Source: Gibbula magus
Taxonomy: Eukaryota; Mollusca; Gastropoda; Trochida; Trochidae
Reading direction: 5' to 3'
Length of the DNA: 64,000 nucleotides
NCBI GenBank assembly: GCA_936450465.1
Contig: OW388289.1
Span: 76,434,593 to 76,498,592, forward strand
Shown here: positions 60,779 through 64,000 of the stretch, in pieces
Position numbering within the stretch: position 1 is the first letter of the stretch
Layout of the letters: each line of letters begins with the position of its first letter
Notes under the pieces: generated by a model
Told to the model about the DNA's origin: nothing
Databases searched by the model: none
Seen by the model: the letters and a program-made list of their open reading frames with translations, nothing else
Made by a program: the position numbers and the translations under genes

Positions 60779-60967
60779 ACTCTGCCAAAGACGACAGGGT
60801 TTCTTGAAGCAGTTGTAACGAGCCTACCCTCCTGGCGGAAGACATCAGCCTCGTTCCCGGTACTATCCTGGCACCAGTTCATGGAGTACACCCGCCTGAA
60901 GGTCAACCCCCTGGCAGGTGAAGGTCACATGAAGATGCTGGCTGAACAGCTCCAGCTGACAGGCGAG
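60779..60967 (+). CDS. DAPK1: DAPK1 exon: start of COR region
   Basis: 189 nt, 63 codons, phase 0-0; acceptor catttttcctgcag, donor GAG|GTGAGT. It includes TSLPSWRK and HQFMEYTRLKVNPLAGE, ending LAEQLQLTGE. The LPSWRK and NPLA signatures are shared with human DAPK1 at the Roc-COR boundary. COR follows Roc in all Roco proteins and supports dimerisation and coupling of GTPase state. Confidence 0.95.
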
Positions 60968-61266
60968 GTGAGTCGGCCTCATAATAACATCTTGGTTTGG
61001 GACTGTTACTGAGATACAGTACTTGTGGTCAGATAAAGAGAGTTATTATTTGTAAATATCTTGGGTTAAATGGCAATTTGACAAGCATGCATGTTTATCA
61101 GTTCCTCTTGCATCAAATTGAAATTTTGAAAAAACAATTTGTAAAACGTTATTCAGCTAAGTTTAAAGAATTGATTTATGTTAAAAGCTTGTGATATTGG
61201 ACCATTGCAATATATTCAGTTTTACATCAAAGCGGATTAAAGAATAAAGACTTCATTCCCTTGCAG
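60968..61266 (+). other. Short intron, no recognised element
   Basis: 299 bp, AT-rich; nothing is supported. Confidence 0.7.
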
Positions 61267-62502
61267 ATGATCTACCTGGAGAGTGAGTTCGTGCAGGACC
61301 TGGTAGTGTTCAACCCTCCCTGGCTGTGCGCAGAAGTCATCGGACACCTCATCTCCCATGACAAGATCGTCCAGACCCGCATCACCGGATGTTTCTCCGT
61401 GGACGAGTTCCAGCTCATGTACGCCGACTCTGATGCTCTTGACCTCCTTCAGGTTCTTGAGGCCCTGGAGTTGTGCACCCCCTGTGATAATGATGGCGAT
61501 ATTGAATACGAGTTCCCGTGCTTGAACTTTGTGGAAACACTCAACGGCTTGTGGCAGAGAGACACAAAACGCTATGCAAATGGTGTGTATGGTGGAGTGA
61601 GACTCCACACCAGTTTTCAATATGGTGCTCAACTCAAGTATCTGTTCCCCCGCATTCAGGTGTACCTTCGGCGGAACATTGCCCAGGACACTGACGAACC
61701 TTCTAACGATACAGACCTGTACCAGTGGCACCATGGTACCAAGTACTGCTGTGGTGATCTAGAAGGCATGATTGACATGGACCGACATGAACAGTTTATA
61801 GAAATCAAGGTGCGCGGTCAGAGTGATGCCAAGGAAGCTTTGTTTTATTTCCTGGAGGATCTTGTGAACATTGTGGAGCAGGTTGTTGACAATGTGTGTC
61901 CTGGACTCTGTACAGAGAGGTACACACTGAGTCCCTCCCAGCTAAAGGAGCACAGCAAAATTATCAGGAGCTTCTCTCCCACGGAGATTCTCAGGATGCA
62001 GCTGGACAACAGGCATGCAATGGTCCTCTCTGGGGAGGTCTTCGAGGACTTTGTGGACATTGCCTTTATGGGGTCAGCTCAGATCATGTCCAGCATCTGT
62101 CTTGGGATGGATCTGGATATATCTCATCTGTCCATCCACACAAGAAGGCTTCTGAGCTACCTGTTGGACCCGACTGAAGCCATGGGGAGAGACTGGTGCC
62201 TACTGGCTGTGACCCTTGGACTCTCCGACTCTCTGCCCGTTCTGGACAAGGAGTCCACTCAGCAAGTGAGTCAGACTGACCGGGTCCTAGAGGAATGGTC
62301 AAGGAGTCACAGTGCAACAGTAAGACATCTTGTGCTCAAACTCAAGGAACTGAACCGTCAGGACTGTGTGGAGGCCATTCTAAGGACTACAATTCCATTT
62401 CGTGTGCCGAGCTACGAGGATCAGAGCACTGACGAGAGTGCTAGTGCCTTGCAGCACACTGCTAACGCTTCCACCAACACTCTCTCCAACCTGTCACGGT
62501 AG
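61267..62502 (+). CDS. DAPK1: DAPK1 terminal exon: COR region, death domain and tail
   Basis: The largest exon: 411 codons plus stop, phase 0 start after ccttgcag. It starts MIYLESEFVQDLVVFNPPWL; the DP/NPPWLC element is typical of COR. YGGVRLH and the VRG(L/Q) blocks follow as in human. The death domain runs from about 62149 (LLSYLLDPTEAMGRDWCLLA) through GLSDSLPVL to VRHLVLKLKELNRQDCVEAI near 62385, with the conserved RDW tryptophan that anchors the six-helix fold. The Ser/Thr-rich tail ends NLSR, similar to the serine-rich C-terminus of vertebrate DAPK1. The death domain of DAPK1 binds ERK and other partners and is needed for its pro-apoptotic action. No frameshift or internal stop is seen. 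Confidence 0.97.
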   Translation: MIYLESEFVQDLVVFNPPWLCAEVIGHLISHDKIVQTRITGCFSVDEFQLMYADSDALDLLQVLEALELCTPCDNDGDIEYEFPCLNFVETLNGLWQRDTKRYANGVYGGVRLHTSFQYGAQLKYLFPRIQVYLRRNIAQDTDEPSNDTDLYQWHHGTKYCCGDLEGMIDMDRHEQFIEIKVRGQSDAKEALFYFLEDLVNIVEQVVDNVCPGLCTERYTLSPSQLKEHSKIIRSFSPTEILRMQLDNRHAMVLSGEVFEDFVDIAFMGSAQIMSSICLGMDLDISHLSIHTRRLLSYLLDPTEAMGRDWCLLAVTLGLSDSLPVLDKESTQQVSQTDRVLEEWSRSHSATVRHLVLKLKELNRQDCVEAILRTTIPFRVPSYEDQSTDESASALQHTANASTNTLSNLSR

Positions 62503-63290
62503 TCCAGGCTCTCGTCACTAGCAAATATGGATGGATACCTACATCAGTGTTATTCCTAGAGGCTTTAACAGGCTCATATAACGATTCCTTGAGTTCGTGG
62601 ATGTTGTGCAAAGCTGGATGTCTTAATGGAGATAGTTGAATGGTTCTTTTGGTATAAACTTTTAAAAACCAAAGTGTCCATACGTAGAGAATTGACCAAA
62701 CTTCCGCCTCAGTTGATCACCAAGGAACAACAATCTACTGCTACAAAATCTGACTGCTGCCATCTTTGCTCAATGGTTTATGTTTCCTCCAATAACAGGT
62801 TCTTGTTCTGTAGAAGATAGTGAAACTGTGTAATCTCAATGATGTTTAACACTGACTAGAATTGTGTACATCAAAACAACAGTGCAGAGGTCCCAGTGGC
62901 TGATTCTGTGATTATCAAAACAACCTGTGAAGTGTTTAAAGTACAGACAGATGTGCTGATAGAATCTCAAGTGATTTGAGTGATTCTGATGTCTGTACAA
63001 CTATATATACTCAAGTGCAATCTCCCTATGAGAGCTGAACTGAATTGCAATAGGAAGTGAATCGCTTCATTTCAAACAATCCTTTTGAACAATATACAGG
63101 GACATTATGTATTTGAGTTCTTCCTATCAGTCTGCCTGATTCTGTATATATATATATATCTAATACTTACTAACCTCCGACAAATCACACATTTTTGTGT
63201 GGCATTAGGTTAACTCTTGCATTGGCTCTATCGTTTATTGTCCAATATTATCTTACTGGTAAGAATTTGTTTTTACCTAATTTAAATAAA
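62503..63290 (+). terminator. DAPK1: DAPK1 3' UTR and polyadenylation signal
   Basis: After the stop at 62502 there is no further exon. AATAAA occurs at 63285-63290, followed by T-rich DNA that could serve as the downstream element. That implies a 3' UTR of about 800 nt. A (TA)n stretch lies near 63147-63160. Other, weaker signals could also be used. Confidence 0.6.
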
Positions 63291-64000
63291 ACCTCAGTTT
63301 TTAGTTTAAATTGAATGTTTTTAATCTACTCTTATTCCTTTTATAGAGACAGAGATAAACTGTCTATTTGTTTGTCAGAGATATCTTGATTTTAAACTTT
63401 TATGTTAGGACTCAAAGATCTTGAAAAAAGATTGTTCAAACAAATTATGACACAAAATCCATTCGGTAGTTACCGTTCAATTTTAATCAAATCAGTTTGA
63501 TGTTGATATTATTGAAAAATTAAAGATTTTAATCATGTATATAGACTTTATCTGTGTATTCCAAAGTCATATGCGTCTACATAAGAGGCAGGCAGATTCA
63601 TTCTGACAATATAGTCATTCTTGGGCAACTTCAGGTTTATGTACATAAATATGTAATCCTTTCTATATGGGGTGAAACTTTTATTATAATAAAACCTTCA
63701 CAAACAAATCCAGTGCTTGTGGCATGCAGTGGAGACTATACTTATCCTATATATGGTAAGAAGATCGTAGTTATTTTCTTCAGACTTTAAAATTAAGCAG
63801 GGTCCAGATTTTCAGAGCTCTTGTTGCTAGGATAGTTGTTAGAAAGAGAAAGAGAGGCTTCAAATTCTAAGCACAGATTGTGAATATGACAGGTATCTTT
63901 TGTGATGTTCAACATTTAACCCTTCAGGGCTCCCTGTCACAAAGCACTGAAGTGATCATAAGTTAAGGTTGCTTTGTGAAAGTAGCCCGTGAGCTGTCAA
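63291..64000 (+). other. Downstream intergenic DNA with MITE remnants
   Basis: AT-rich and without a supported gene. 63799-63840 resembles one arm of the palindrome at 6468-6576 (gggtccagattttcagagct...ctaggatagt). 63928-63988 is listed separately. Confidence 0.5.
63928..63988. repeat. Short palindromic element
   Basis: 'ggctccctgtcacaaagca' and 'tgctttgtgaaagtagccc'-like arms pair imperfectly around 'gaagtgatcataagttaag'. It resembles part of the stretch near 57310-57370 in inverted orientation. A decayed MITE is likely. Confidence 0.5.

Larger units (their letters stand above)
254..63290 (+). other. DAPK1: DAPK1-like gene span (5' end outside window)
   Basis: This is the gene-level entry; exons are listed separately. 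The coding exons run left to right and join in frame: an upstream exon at 254-457 (probable), an alternative first exon at 23615-23737 (probable), then fifteen well-supported exons from 41559 to 62502. The product is a Roco-family protein with ten ankyrin repeats, a Roc GTPase domain, a COR region and a C-terminal death domain. In animals DAPK1 is a calmodulin-regulated, cytoskeleton-associated serine/threonine kinase that promotes apoptosis and autophagy. The kinase and calmodulin-binding exons are not in the window and should lie to its left. From memory, human DAPK1 is about 1,430 residues with roughly 1,050 after the kinase linker, which matches the 1,050 codons assembled here. Introns range from 260 bp to 41 kb, and every junction used is GT-AG. 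Confidence 0.93.

Noticed and set aside
61237..61734. 165-codon frame on the minus strand
   Set aside because: It lies wholly antisense to the strongly conserved terminal exon of DAPK1 and has no homology of its own; a shadow frame.
254..62502. A complete DAPK1 including kinase
   Set aside because: No HRD, DFG or glycine-loop kinase motifs occur in any plausible exon in the window; the kinase part must lie outside.
1..64000. CRISPR array or bacterial operon features
   Set aside because: Introns, SINEs and animal gene structure rule out a prokaryotic origin; the tandem arrays lack unique spacers between identical repeats.

Overview
The window looks like animal nuclear DNA: AT-rich, intron-rich and full of degenerate dispersed repeats. 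It holds most of one gene on the + strand, an orthologue of death-associated protein kinase 1 (DAPK1, a Roco-family protein). Dispersed tRNA-derived SINEs ending in CACCT-rich tails, plus a second repeat type ending in 'aacaataactcactcactc', resemble elements I associate with molluscs. A gastropod, possibly an abalone, is my best guess, but this is recall and not proof.

Gene layout. Fifteen exons between 41559 and 62502 splice in frame into 1,050 codons (1,054 with an alternative donor). They encode ten ankyrin repeats (41559-56708, nine downstream exons, seven of them exactly 99 nt, all phase 0), a Roc GTPase domain (56969-60495), a COR region (60779 to about 62145), a death domain (about 62149-62400) and a serine/threonine-rich C-terminal tail. 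A likely AATAAA signal lies at 63285. The length and repeat count match the part of human DAPK1 downstream of its kinase and calmodulin-binding regions. No kinase domain is present in the window, and its exons should lie to the left. A phase 0-0 coding exon at 254-457 is probably part of the linker between kinase and ankyrin repeats. A 41-kb interval separates it from the first ankyrin exon.

Inside that interval, at 23615-23737, is a second candidate exon that begins with an ATG and ends at a phase-0 donor. It carries a perfect TISU-type start element (CAAGATGGCGGC). Spliced to 41559 it would give a kinase-less DAPK1 of about 1,086 residues with ankyrin, Roc-COR and death domains. A GC-richer stretch with a CCAAT box lies 1-2.5 kb upstream. 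This possible internal promoter is the most interesting biology in the window.

The rest is intron and repeat DNA: SINE copies, three with recognisable target-site duplications; a 1.6-kb Helitron/Helentron-like element (51092-52687) with internal repeats rich in AGGTCA nuclear-receptor half-sites; several inverted-repeat MITE-like elements; a 325-bp (GAT)n array; and tandem repeats, two of which touch splice sites. No minus-strand gene, structural RNA gene or CRISPR array was found. Most short open frames in the introns look like chance.
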